Assembly: GCA_905221605.1 (NCBI GenBank)
Contig: CAJNDS010000395.1
Location: 62,001-126,000, forward strand
DNA: 64,000 nucleotides
Reading direction: 5' to 3'
Origin: Symbiodinium natans
Lineage: Eukaryota; Sar; Dinophyceae; Suessiales; Symbiodiniaceae
Shown one piece after another: positions 49,319-60,577 of the stretch. The notes below the pieces were generated by a model. It ran no database searches. It had not been told where the DNA came from and saw only the letters and a program-made list of their open reading frames with translations. The first letter of the stretch is position 1; every line of letters starts with the position of its first letter. Position numbers and translations under genes: made by a program.

Positions 49319-52300
49319 CACATGAATCAGAAGCACACACAGCGGGAGCAGGGACCAGATGATGCCCAGCAGCTCTTCCAAGCGAGCGAACTGATGCTGC
49401 ATCCTGCAAGGATGGTACACGCATCTCGGATCGGGATCTCGTTCATGGTTGAGATTGTATTTACAATTCTATTTATTTTCCTGATTGGGCTTTAGCACCC
49501 TTAAACATGTAAAATGTTACCCCACTATGACACAGGGATCCTGTTCCTAGGGTTACATGGGGACATGGGGGGGGGGCAGACATGCAAGCTCTGGAAGCGC
49601 ATCGATCACGCAGAGGGATGTTCGTAGGGAGACAGGGTTCTGCTATAAGGCTGCACTAAGAACCAGGTCAACTCTGTCCTTTGTAGTGCCATGAAAGGGC
49701 CACTGAAGGCGGAATGTGCCTCAGCGTCCGAACTTCAACAGAATACCTCCTGCAATGGTCTATCGCAATCATACGCGTCTGGTTTTTGGAGCCTCGAGGA
49801 TTGAGGATGACAGTTAGACGAACAATGCTCCGAAGCCCTCTGGGCACAGCAACATGCTCGCAATATCTCTGGTACATCCACTGAGTGTGCAGAATTTTCA
49901 AATCGGACCGCTATGGTAAACTCTGTCGCTAGCGCGCAGTCGAGGGCATGGATCTTTCGGATCTTGGCCGAACGGTATTCAGCCGCACGGCAGATCTGTG
50001 AGACTGTGAGACAAAGACTTCCTAAATCCCAGCTGCATTACTACCCTAAAACCCTAAATCCTAGACCCTTGAAGGCCCGGCATCCCCCTAAAACAGTAAG
50101 CCGAAAGGACTGTGACAAAAACTTCTCTGAGGCAACCCGCACGTTGTAGCAGATCCGCAAGGACGACGACACAGATGGCACCCACCAAAGCGAAGATGTA
50201 GATGTAGGAGGCCAGCTGATTCAGCACCTAGGGTCCCCCAAAAACTCAGGGCTGAAAGGTAACAGCAAGCCAACGAACATGTACTTCCTGAAACCCTAAA
50301 CCCTAAACCCTAAACCCTAAACTGTTGATCCTCTTGAGCTCCATCGCCAAGGTCAAGGCGGGCTGGATGAGCCCGTAACTCCACATGATCCAGAAGAGAG
50401 CGCCGAAGAAGATGAAAATCCCCTGGGCCCAGGCAAGAACTGGGTTTAGGGTTTAGGGTTTAGGGTTTAGGGTTTAGGGTTTAGGGTTTAGGGTTTAGGA
50501 CACTGAGGACAGGGTTTCTCTGCGGTCAGGTTCTGAGGATGCCGGTGGTTGTCAGTTCCACTGAATCATTCCCCCCGAGGCTATTCCGGTTTGAAGATCC
50601 TAGCCTAAACCCTAAACCCTAAGCCTACTGCGTCGCGACTTCGTTGCTTTCATGACATCACTGCTGTGGCTAAATATTTGACGTTACAGTCCTGCAGGTT
50701 ACACCTGCTCTCTAAAGCGCAACGGGCGAAGCGTCGAGTTCACCGAGTAAGGTGAACCTAGCTTGCGTGCACGTGATGTAGTGAAGTAAGCGGGACGTCA
50801 CTCAACCTCCTCGTGATGCGCAGATCAACAGAGACAAGCGAGCTCAAAAGCAGGTTGGCAGTCTGAGAAGCACGCGCACATTGCCCGTCGTGTCTCCAGG
50901 CTCAGGTACATCATGTTCGATGGGATGCTCCTTGACGCCGATCTCTTCTCTTCTGCTTTCTCTTTATCGAGCGGGCTAAACCGAAACCCTAAACCATGGG
51001 GCCCGGGGACCAAAGGCCCCAGGGCGAGTTGGTGGGGGTTTGACCATCGGTGGAAGAGGCGAACTCTATCTGCTTCTTCATAGCTTCTTCCTTAGTCTTC
51101 TGATTCTGCGTCTGCTTCTCTAGGTACTGGGGCAAAAGGGCAGACCCGCCAGTGACACCTCAACTCCCGGAAGGTTCGCTTAGGCCAGAGGGCCCACCCC
51201 GGTGCTTCACTATTAATTGCTCAAGAGCCCCCAAAAAATGAAAACTATTCTTCCTTATAAGGGAGGTGTAGGGATTATCATTCTTTATTCTTTTGGAGTT
51301 CTTAAGCAAATAGTAGTTCAGTGAAGGGTTAGCCACAACCCTTCAGTGTGAGAGCAGCCCCCCATTCGTATCCCCCTCTTACACCCGTCTAAACCCCGCT
51401 CTAACCCCCCTCTAACCCCCCCTCTTACCTCTTACCACCCCCAAAAGCAACCTGCTCTTTCTCTTTCTCTCTGCCTGACCACCGACCCAATTCTTTGGAG
51501 GCAGACCCATCAGGGACAGAATCATGCAAAGATATGCCTTACCCAATTAGTTAGGGAGTTGACGGTTGATTCAAGTGAAGGTCGTGCGATGAGTTACCAC
51601 TACAGGCCTCAGCCCTGCCGAGAAGAGTTGCCTCTTGTGACCGAGGCTTCGGCAGTATCGCCAACAAGATGGCAGCGGGAATGGCGCACAGACCACCACC
51701 CGCCTTGCGCAACACATTCTAGCAACTGTACAAAATAGTACAAAAGTAGAAAGTCTTCTGACCGAAAGTACGACAACGCAAAGCGGAGATACTGCACCTA
51801 TAACCCTAAACCCTAAACCCTAAACCCATACACTGCTCCTTCCCTCTGAGTGGCCGGCCCCTCCCTCGGAAAGAGCCTTCCAAGAGATGTACTTGCCTGA
51901 TCAGTTCAGACATCCCAGCTAAACCCTAAACCCTAAACCCTAAACCCTAAACCCTAAAACCCTAAACCCTAGACTGTCTCATGGAGCCGTGGCCGAAGCT
52001 TCGGTGGCATAATTTCAAAGGCGGAAGCCGTGAACACGTCGGAAGGATGACTTCCCGAATTCCCCAAACATGAGAGCACCGAGAGTAGCACTGGGTGGCT
52101 GCCACCTCACCTGGGACTCCCCTTTGAGCGTGTTAGTTATGTGGGTTTGGGTCGGGGCTCAGCTCAAGAGGCTTCAATGGCTCAATGGGACGCGGCTTCT
52201 AGCAGAGTCCACATCAGATCGAACTTTGGTCCAGCACTGCTTCTGCAAAACACGGCTGACACCATTTGAGTGCAGCCGAAAAGCGATTCCCAAGCCCATA

Positions 52301-53107
52301 CCGACAAGACCTGACAAAGTGAACATGCTAGCACGAGCCGCTCATGACAGATCAGGAAGGTCATGAACTGTTTGCGACATGTGCTACGGCTACAGTCTAG
52401 ACAGCAACAGTCTTCACCATCAGAGAAGTCCGAGCTGAGTGCCCAAGATCATGGCTGTCGCCCACGAGTAACACCTCCAGGCACGCGCGGGCGATGGGTG
52501 CATGACATTCTCATGTGCACTTTCAAACCTCCTTGCACCAAAATTTTCAGCTGAGCGGCACAGCTTTGATCACCGTCTGCACCTCCGGCCTGTAAGGGGA
52601 TTCTGAGTTACTTCGTTGCAGCAAGCGCAGAGGAACATAGAGGAACCCTTGAGTGCCCCGGCGGTCTGCTGTCGATCCATGCCTCGATGCTTTGCACCTG
52701 CAGGCTTCGGGGCTCAGAGCTCCGTGGTCTCGGGAGCTGCTGGACAACTGCGCGACTGCGCTGCCGGCCTTGCGGAGGATCCCATTCCGGCCCTCCTTGA
52801 CCGTAAAGGCGGTGTTGGAGTGATTTTGCTTCTCAACCAGCCTGCTTTGGCAGCTCACAAGGCCACTTGGGGTTGATGTGGCTCCCATATGCCTTTGAGC
52901 CTGCAATACCCTGCAACAAACAGCCAGGAAGCACGCAGGCAACGCAGAATTGCGAGACTGAGCGGATCTGAGCCGTGTAATTAGGGCCTGATGATGTCTG
53001 GGTCTCTGCTACCTCAAAAAAGCTAAAAACCTTCTGATTCTTCACCTCGCTTCGGAGCGGCGCGCCTATCCAGGGCTTCTGCCTTGATGGCTGTTGTCTC
53101 CACTCGC
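49319..53107 (-). CDS. Intron-rich host membrane-protein gene, copy 1 (exons by homology to copy 2)
   Basis: Nine short exons recur in the same order in 56938-60577. On the minus strand: E 53107-53066 (ETTAIKAEALDR), I 52697-52648 (W-I-D-S-R-P), H 52589-52549 (RPEVQTVIKAVPLS), G 52475-52422, D 51896-51863 (GKYISWKALSEG), K 50930-50845 (IPSNMMYLSLETRR), B 50439-50322 (IFIFFGALFWIMWSYGLIQP), A 50227-50140 (LASYIYIFALVGAICVVV), C 49403-49319 (MQHQFARLEELLG). B, A and C contain hydrophobic, likely membrane segments. Acceptors are AG, followed by G in eight of nine. E ends at a GC donor. Many differences from copy 2 are synonymous third positions, showing the frame. Function not recognised; more exons probably lie upstream (a candidate at 54799-54726 ends at GTAAG). 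Exon ends are approximate. Confidence 0.6.
50290..50321. repeat. Telomere-like array inside the B-A intron of gene copy 1
   Basis: Four to five CCCTAAA units directly beside exon B. The equivalent intron of copy 2 (57860-58109) has none. Confidence 0.8.
50443..50498. repeat. Telomere-like array upstream of exon B
   Basis: Eight TTTAGGG units; on the minus strand the intron ends CCCTAAACCCAG and the exon follows at once. Confidence 0.85.
51204..51326. repeat. Fold-back (MITE-like) element
   Basis: Imperfect ~32-bp inverted arms beginning CTTCACT at one end and closing AGTGAAG at the other, around an AT-richer centre. Confidence 0.55.
51800..51828. repeat. Telomere-like array in intron after exon D
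   Basis: Three to four CCCTAAA units about 35 bp from exon D of gene copy 1. Confidence 0.75.
51921..51970. repeat. Telomere-like array in intron before exon D
   Basis: Seven CCCTAAA units, one with an extra A, on the other side of exon D. Confidence 0.85.
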
Positions 53108-56100
53108 CTGCGCAATCGAGCGCGGGGTAGAGAGATTACAGCAGCCACAGAGCAGTCATGACAGGCATTTTTCAGTCTCCAACCCTCAGCACGTTCGGCT
53201 CTCCCTTTCATGCTGCACTGTACTATCCCTCGCAGGAATGCTCGCGGCAGTGTTGTCGCATACTTGTCGTGATCTCGCATTCTCTGCACTACTCCGCCAT
53301 CTAGATATGTAGCGCAACTCGGTCTACCCTCTACAATACGAACAGTACAGGATTCAAGCAAACGCTTCGAGCACCCTCAGACCGACCGCGAGGCCTATCG
53401 GGCTCGCCCCTTCGCGTTTGCATCGTGGAGCAGACGTCCTGGAAGGTAACATGAGATGCTTGGGTTTAGGGTTTAGGGCTTAGGGTTTAGGTTGCTTTCG
53501 GACGATGCTCTTCAAGTTGACGGTTCCGATTCTATGGAGGTCACGCTGCTGCGGATTTCGGGTCTCGGGTTTCCCCACAACCTGTGAGAGCCTGCGGCTC
53601 CGTGCCGGAATTATGGTTGACAACTGAGCTAAAGAATGAGCCCTCACTGGAGGCCATCCTCCCCTGGAGCACCATCCGGTAATTTGAAACTTGGGATTCG
53701 TGCTTAGGGCTCTGCTGCAAAAAGCGTTCCCAACCCCAAGCCCTAAACCTGCCTCATCGGCCACATTTTGGCTGCGCTGCGCTACGGCAGCCGCTGCCCA
53801 GGCCACATGCAAGCAGATGTGTCCTGGCCCACGCAAGAACAATGTTTAGGGCTTCTTTGGTCTCTAAGGTTAAGTCAGAAGAAGACTCTGAGGTTAAGTT
53901 CAGAAGACTAGGCTCGCAGGTGTCTTCGTGGCTCCTGCGGGGCCAAGCCGCCGCGGCATCGGTCAAGCTCCCGGCCGCATCCTCTGAAATCCCCGGCTCT
54001 CGATTTATAGGAGTTGATCTACCGGCTTTCAGGTCTCACAAGGGGTTTTAAGTTAATCCCGCTGACGAGTAGCGATGGGTCTGAGAGAGGGGAGTGGCAC
54101 AAGGAGGTTCAGTGGGGGGGCCATGCATAGAACTGCAAACCTGAGGCAAGCGCATCAGCCACCAATCACGCCCTCAGGCTTCACATTCAAGGATGGTGAG
54201 TGATGCATGCTTCTACCGCCTAATTACATGATTGTGCAAAAGCATCATCAGGTTGTCCAGTTCAAGTTCCAGATCAAGTTGATCAGCATTTCTGAGCAAA
54301 ACGTGCAAAAAACTCCAAGGCAACATCGAGAACCAATCACACACATTTGCGTTTTAGGCTACGCGCCCATTCCTTGCTTAGTGCGAATGATCACACTTGC
54401 AATCCTAGTCCCTGTAGAAACCCCTTGTTTGAAGTAGTTGTTTCACGGAGCTTTACTGGTGTTGCACAGCTTCTTGCATCACATAAGTTCCGTATCAAAG
54501 GAAAAACCCGATCGTCTTGCCACATTCAAAGATACCGGCTGCTCCGATACTGGAGCCAATATGAGCACCTGGAGCTTTCTTCATGCTTCACGTCGGACAA
54601 CCCAATGACAACTTGAAGAGATTTAGGGTACATTCCCTCGAGCCCATGGGTCCAAGGGAAAACACATACTACGAGTACTTCCTGAAATTTACTAATATGA
54701 CAACCATGAACCGAGGGCACCTTACCGAAGCTTCCGCACCCCAGTGAGCCCCCAGTGCTGGCAAAGTGTCTGTATTACTTCTCGCAGCTCTTCCTTGAAC
54801 TGCCATTGCCCATGCCCCGGCTCGGGCCCAGCCACGGTAGAGATTGTGAGCTTCGGGGCCGGTTTTGGGGTTTTTGGGGTGTTTCGGGCTTTCGGGATTG
54901 CAAGAAGGGGGGGAGGGGTGGGGGTCTGTTCAGCAAGAGTAGCCACAATCGGCTCACTGCAGTTGGTTGGTATACACGAAACCGTAAACTACCATACGGA
55001 TGGCGCAGCAAGATATCGTGTTTTTGCAGCCTCTTGGGAGGCTTGCCTTCTCGAACGAGATGTTTAGCAGGAAAGCGCCACAGCAGAATCTGAGAGGAAA
55101 TCGCAGAAACGATGCTGACGATCATATCGTGACAGTAGAGAAAGGAGGAGGACGTCACGGTTTAGGGTTTAGGGTTTAGGGTTTAGGCGGTTTTTAGGGT
55201 TTAGGGTTTAGGGTTTTGGGTTTAGGGTTTAGGGTGCTACTGTCCGTGCCTGGCCATGCCAGAGTAGGCGCATGTTTACGGGCACAAGATGCCAGTGAAG
55301 CGATTTGGAAAAGGACATTCGCATTGCCAGCGGTCTTCTCGATGCTAGAACGCAACACCACAGTTCCTTGCAAATGCCGAGTGGCTGCAAGTGACTGAGG
55401 CCTTTCTGATGCTGGACTTCATTCAGTATAGTCAGTGTAAGAACAACAAAGATTGTTCTGTTTATATTGGTGGTGCTGCCGTTGTTGTTACATGATTCCT
55501 GTCACGAGGAGTAGGTGTCCTACCCTACAGTACTATCAGGATCTACCAGGATTCATGATTGATGTTGCGCCCTCCTGAGTGTACCTCCCCCCACCCCCCA
55601 AGAATCGAGGAAGCCCTTTTTATTGTGCCAGATGGGCAGCGGACGGCTTTGCCGCTGAAGATTTCTCCAGGCATTAAACGTTGTCGGAAACGCCTCCTTT
55701 GGAGGCGAGCTCCACTGTGCAGTTGGAGAACAAATAATAAAGGAGTTGTCGCAGGAATGGCAGCTGGAAGGATACGCGAACACGAGTAGCAGTGTCATAT
55801 CCGCTCTGAGAGAAAGGATGACATGATGAGCTGTCGTGGGAGATGACGGCTAGCCCACACGATCAGCAGTTGACAGCAGTAGCAAGGACGCCAGGGTGCT
55901 TCCCCCAAGCAATTGCAACAAGATGCACTCGACTGAATTTGCAAGCATATTCGTCGGAGGTAGCCAGCAAGACTGGGTCGCTAGGTGATAGTGGAGCTGA
56001 TGTTGTAGGTGCTGCCAGTGATTGTAATTAGCCCAGTAGAGCATGATCAAACAGTGATTGCAGAGGAGTACAAGGGTTTGCTGTTTGCTTCCATTGTACC

Positions 56101-56937
56101 AATGGCTGCCAACAATGTGAATCCTGGCATTCAGCCAGGTTCTCCAAGACAACTCCACGGGCGTGAGGCTGGCTAAGAGGCTTTGCCCAATACATAAAAC
56201 TCACCAGCCGCTCAAGCTATACAATACAAAGTCTTAAAATCTGCTGCCAGGGTCTGTGACGTATTTCACCTCAGCACAAAAGCAAAGGCTGAAACAAGCC
56301 TCCCCATGGCGCAAACGTCAGAGCTTGCGAAGCTATACAGGGAAGCTTCTCACGTTTTTGGCATGGCGTTGTCTCCGTGTCGATATATGTTTTTGGAGCT
56401 TTTCAGCATAGGCACGTATTTACAAAAACAGACGGGCAAAATCCGACCGGAGAACAATATGTCCAGGCTTTCACTTCCAACAATTGCACGCCAAGTGTTT
56501 CCAAAGCTTGATACAAGGTCTGCTAGGCTGCGGGCGAGGCATTACCTGACAGAGGCCGCGCTGTAGAGGGACCCGGTCTCCTGGCGCAGTTTGCACGTGC
56601 TGCAGGCCTCAGGTGTAGGGTCCGTCTAGGGCGTAGGTTCAGTGGGGCACGGTGTGCACTGTGCACTGTCGACCAACTAACAGAAACACTTTCAAACATG
56701 TGAGGCGATGTGCTCTCCACTGACGCACAGTGAATGAACGTGCTCGAAGCCAGCACCCTGTGCAGTCCTCGTGCGGCTCTCCTAAGCCGAAGCGCCTCAG
56801 TTTAACGTTTTGGGATTCAGGGCCCGAGCATGCAGTTAAAGTGGGCCGAACACGCTCCCGAGACCTCCAAACGGACACTCTTTCATCTTCCGCGCTCTCA
56901 TGGAATTACTTCACCACCGCAAGTTCCAGTGAGCAGA
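53108..56937. other. Host DNA between the two gene copies
   Basis: Probably holds upstream exons of copy 1. Candidate exon 54726-54799 (minus; FKEELREVIQTLCQHWGL) has a CAG acceptor and GTAAG donor. A coding-like minus frame lies near 54960-55150 (LVREGKPPKRLQKHD). TTTAGGG arrays occur at 53462-53492 and 55160-55234. Nothing else is supportable. Confidence 0.4.
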
Positions 56938-59900
56938 CTTTTGCCGAGCGTCTGCTGGAAGTGGGCGAACTGCTGCTGCATCCTGTCTTGGGAGCTGTCT
57001 TCAATGGATCTGGGCTCTTCGACATGTTGATCAACCGAGCATATCCGAAGATGTGACTTTCCTCTAGGTGCACATCCAAGACCTTCACGATGTCCGTGAA
57101 AAATCGAGCGTGCTTTTGAGTGTCTTCAGGATGCCCACTGACAGTGTTTGTACCAGCTGTGTGAGAGAGCCCGGGCCACCAGGTGAAAAGCAGGTGATGT
57201 GTGAACGGAGTAGACAAGGGGAGAAAAGGTGTCACATCTGAAACCGCTTAAAAACACCCTCATGAGTGTCCAAAGGGGGGGGGGGGGGGGGGGGGGGGGG
57301 CGGGACTTTTCGAGAAAGATCGGCGACCTTTGTGGGGATGGCGGGTTGGGATCATCGACCGATACAGCGCATACGGTCCAAAAGACCCCCCATGGCCCAC
57401 AACAAGATTGCAAGCAAGAAGGAAGTTGCTGGAGAGCTGGCGATCGACACATAGTTACCAGCTCAGTTGGGTGCATTCAAAGTCCAGCCGGGCCTCCTCA
57501 AGCCTGCGAACGAGCCACTGAGGCTTGCATGCACCTGGGCGCATGACCCCTCATGTGGGGATGGGGGGGTTGCTCGCAATTAGGGAGTCCCCATAGAACG
57601 AAGAAAGTCCCAAAGAGGGACCCTTGTACCAGAACAACCCATGTTTCGCCAGGGAAGATGCGAACATGAAACTTTAATTCCACAAACACCTTTCGGGAAC
57701 ATGATGCAAAGGCGTAGCAAGAAGGCACGCTTGAGTCTTTTCCTGCTGGCGAATGCATTTTGAGCTGCTCACGCGGCGCCACATGTCCACAAGGATCACG
57801 ACGCACACCGCGCCCACCAATGCGAACACGAAGAGGTAGGAAGCTAGCTCATCCACAACCTGACATGAGTCTCGTACAGCTACGCAAGACAACCCTACCT
57901 GAAGGACGACAGCAAAAGGCAGCCCTCGTAGAGGTTGCCTAGTCTCATTGGCTTCAAACTGATCCTTCGTCCGTTGTCAGTTGAGGGTGGGTGTCTGCAG
58001 GTGACGGGCAGCTAGAGCTTAGCACGCAAGGCTTAGCGAGTGGCGAGTTCATGCTCTTTTTTTGAGCACCAAGGCCATAGGTAGTATGGTTGCCAGGATT
58101 CGAATCACTCGTGGCTGCTGAGGCCCAAGGTCCCCACAGGCTGGATCAGCTGCGCGTGCCACATGATGGCGAAGAGGATGGCGAAGAAGACGAGGATGGC
58201 CTCAGCCGGCGCCGCAGGAGCAGGCTCTGCAGAATGAGAACGCGCACGAGGAATGCTCAGGTTGAGCTTCCAGAATGCCTATGTTCAACTGCTGACTGAC
58301 TGTGTGAGATTGATTTACTCAGTAGTATTCCGGACCTTAATGACTCTGCAAACTTTGTTGCCTGCAGAATCCTCGGCAAAGTTGGGAGCATGCAACATGA
58401 TCTGTGGCCCTGCAGCAACTTTTGCTCACGCTTGTCGAAATTTCTGCATAGTAATCTCCGAGCACACATTCTGGATCACTCCGTCTGAGATCCACACAGC
58501 CATTGAGCGTCGCGACTCGGTACTGAGGTGCATGATGCTGTTTGGGATACTCCTGCAGTTGAATGAACACACATCCAACATCACACGTCAGCTTCGACGC
58601 AGTGGAGCCTTGCAGTAGCCAGAGGTATCGTGTGGGGAGGGTCAGAATAATATCTCAGCTTGGAAAGACGAGCGGGGGGGGGGGGAGGTGATGCCTGTGG
58701 TTCCATGAGGCGCACGAAACGCAAGCAGCCGCTATACTTTGTGACTGATACAAGACTTTGGGACCAAGGTATCCACGACACGTCGCTGTGACAAGAGACA
58801 AGATGAGCTGCTGCCAAGACTGGGTATGTGGCGCTATGGTCAAGAATATGTTGAGCGGGATCGACAGGAATCCTCCACCAGCCTGGCCGAGATTGCGATC
58901 CCAGAAAACGCAGTTCCCCACTGCACAGTACAGACTCTCGCCTCCCTCTCTGCCAGGACCTTCCAGGAGATGTACTTGCCTCCACAAGCTCATGTCGGAT
59001 CACACAGCGGCTGATAGGGGCGAGGGTCCATCTGAAACTCTCAGCGCGCGAGAATGCGGTGGTTTAGACATTGCAATGACCTGAAGGACACAGCATCACC
59101 GAGAGCCGGACTTGGCGAGTGAAATCTCAACTGGGCTGGGCGGCTGTCAAGGCATGTCAAAGGGCCGAGCTGGCCACTGAATGGCATGGACCACTTAACT
59201 CCTTACAGTCTTAGCATACTTAACCTCACTTAACCTCAGTTCCTGTTTCCACCGCAATAAGCTCGCACTCTCTGCCAGGGCTCGACTCCGCACGCGAGGC
59301 CAAGCAGACCTTGCACTGTCAAAGAGCTGCGGAGAAAGGACACCTGCAAAGACGGAGATGTGAGAAGGTGCCCCTGTTGCCCTCTCTGAAGCTGCGCGAG
59401 TCCATGCGACTCCCCGCGTTGCGAGCCGTCTGAGCCAGTGGCCCAAGCTGACAGCAATCACCCACGAGAGGCACCTGAGGCTGGGCTGATGAAGGCCCCC
59501 CCCCCCCATCCGCCTCTGCACCACCCACACAAGATCAGCCAAGCAGCACAGCTTTCAGAAGGACCTGTACCTCCGGCCTGGGCATCTTAAATGTTGCTAG
59601 GCTTCTGGCCAGACGGATCGGTCAGGGCTTTGAACGTCTTGCATGATCCGTTTATCCCTCCTCCCCCCCCGCCCCCTGCCCCCGCCCCCGCCCCCACCCC
59701 GCAGCGATCCAGTCCTTTCTTCACCCTGGCCACACCGTTCCGTACGGCGCTAAGAGGCAAAATACCTTGCGTAGAGTTTTCTCAGTTTCGGCGGCTGGTT
59801 TGCGAGCCCGAAGGTGCAGACAGAAGCCTGCGGAAGCCTTCACATAAAAGGATTGCATTGTAGGGAATACACAAGTAATTAGGAACTACCCAGACTGACA

Positions 59901-60577
59901 TGGTGACAGGTGCAGGCAGCCCTATACATTCAAAGCTCTGATGCCATTACTTATAAAGGCATCTGCGGGCGGAAAGTGCGGGAGGCATACAAGCGTCAAG
60001 CGGTCTGCTGTTGAACCAGTCCTGGAACTTCCTCACCTCAGATCTTTCAAGGCTGCTGCGCACCTTTGAGTGGGCGCCTGTGCGTGTGTTGATTGCATAG
60101 CAATTGACGTGTGCTGCTGCAGCCCACGGGAGAAATGGAAAACGCCGCAGCCCTGACAGCTGCGCGATGCAGTACCAGTAAGATCCAGGCGTGCTGACGA
60201 ACTGAACCTTCGACGTGTTCAGATCCGTCTGCCTTCTCGCTGAAGGCTGAGCTATTGTCTGTCCTTGCGACCAGCCTGAAATGAGTTCAGGGATGCAAAA
60301 TGATGTGTGTATGGCTTCCGGGACAGCCAGGAACATGTTTTGACCAGGAAGCAAAGGGAGACACAAGCCGTAGCATGCTGGGTTCGACAGGGCTAAAGGG
60401 GCTATGATGGCTGTGGCTTGTGGTTTCAATACAGGTGCCATGCCGCACAGGATGTAAAGCTCGTGGGCTTCACGCAGGCTTCGTGCGCTCACTTGATGTA
60501 GTATTAGGGGGCTGTCGAGCCTGTCCAGAGCTTCTGCTTTGATGGCTGCGGTCTCCGCCTTCGAGGTCCCGGAGCTC
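56938..60577 (-). CDS. Intron-rich host membrane-protein gene, copy 2
   Basis: Tandem paralogue of copy 1. On the minus strand: E' 60577-60521 (ETAAIKAEALDR), I' 60036-59995 (W-F-N-S-R-P), H' 59577-59538 (RPEVQVLLKAVLLG), G' 59474-59421, D' 58979-58948 (GKYISWKVLAE), K' 58552-58440 (IPNSIMHLSTESRRSM, ending at a GTGAGC donor), B' 58226-58110 (AILVFFAILFAIMWHAQLIQ), A' 57859-57770 (LASYLFVFALVGAVCVVILV), C' 56982-56938 (MQQQFAHFQQTLGK). Spacing between exons differs, but order and acceptor positions agree. E' ends at a GC donor, as in copy 1. A poly-G run of ~24 lies in an intron at 57277-57300. Family unknown; exon limits approximate and some exons may be missing. Confidence 0.6.
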
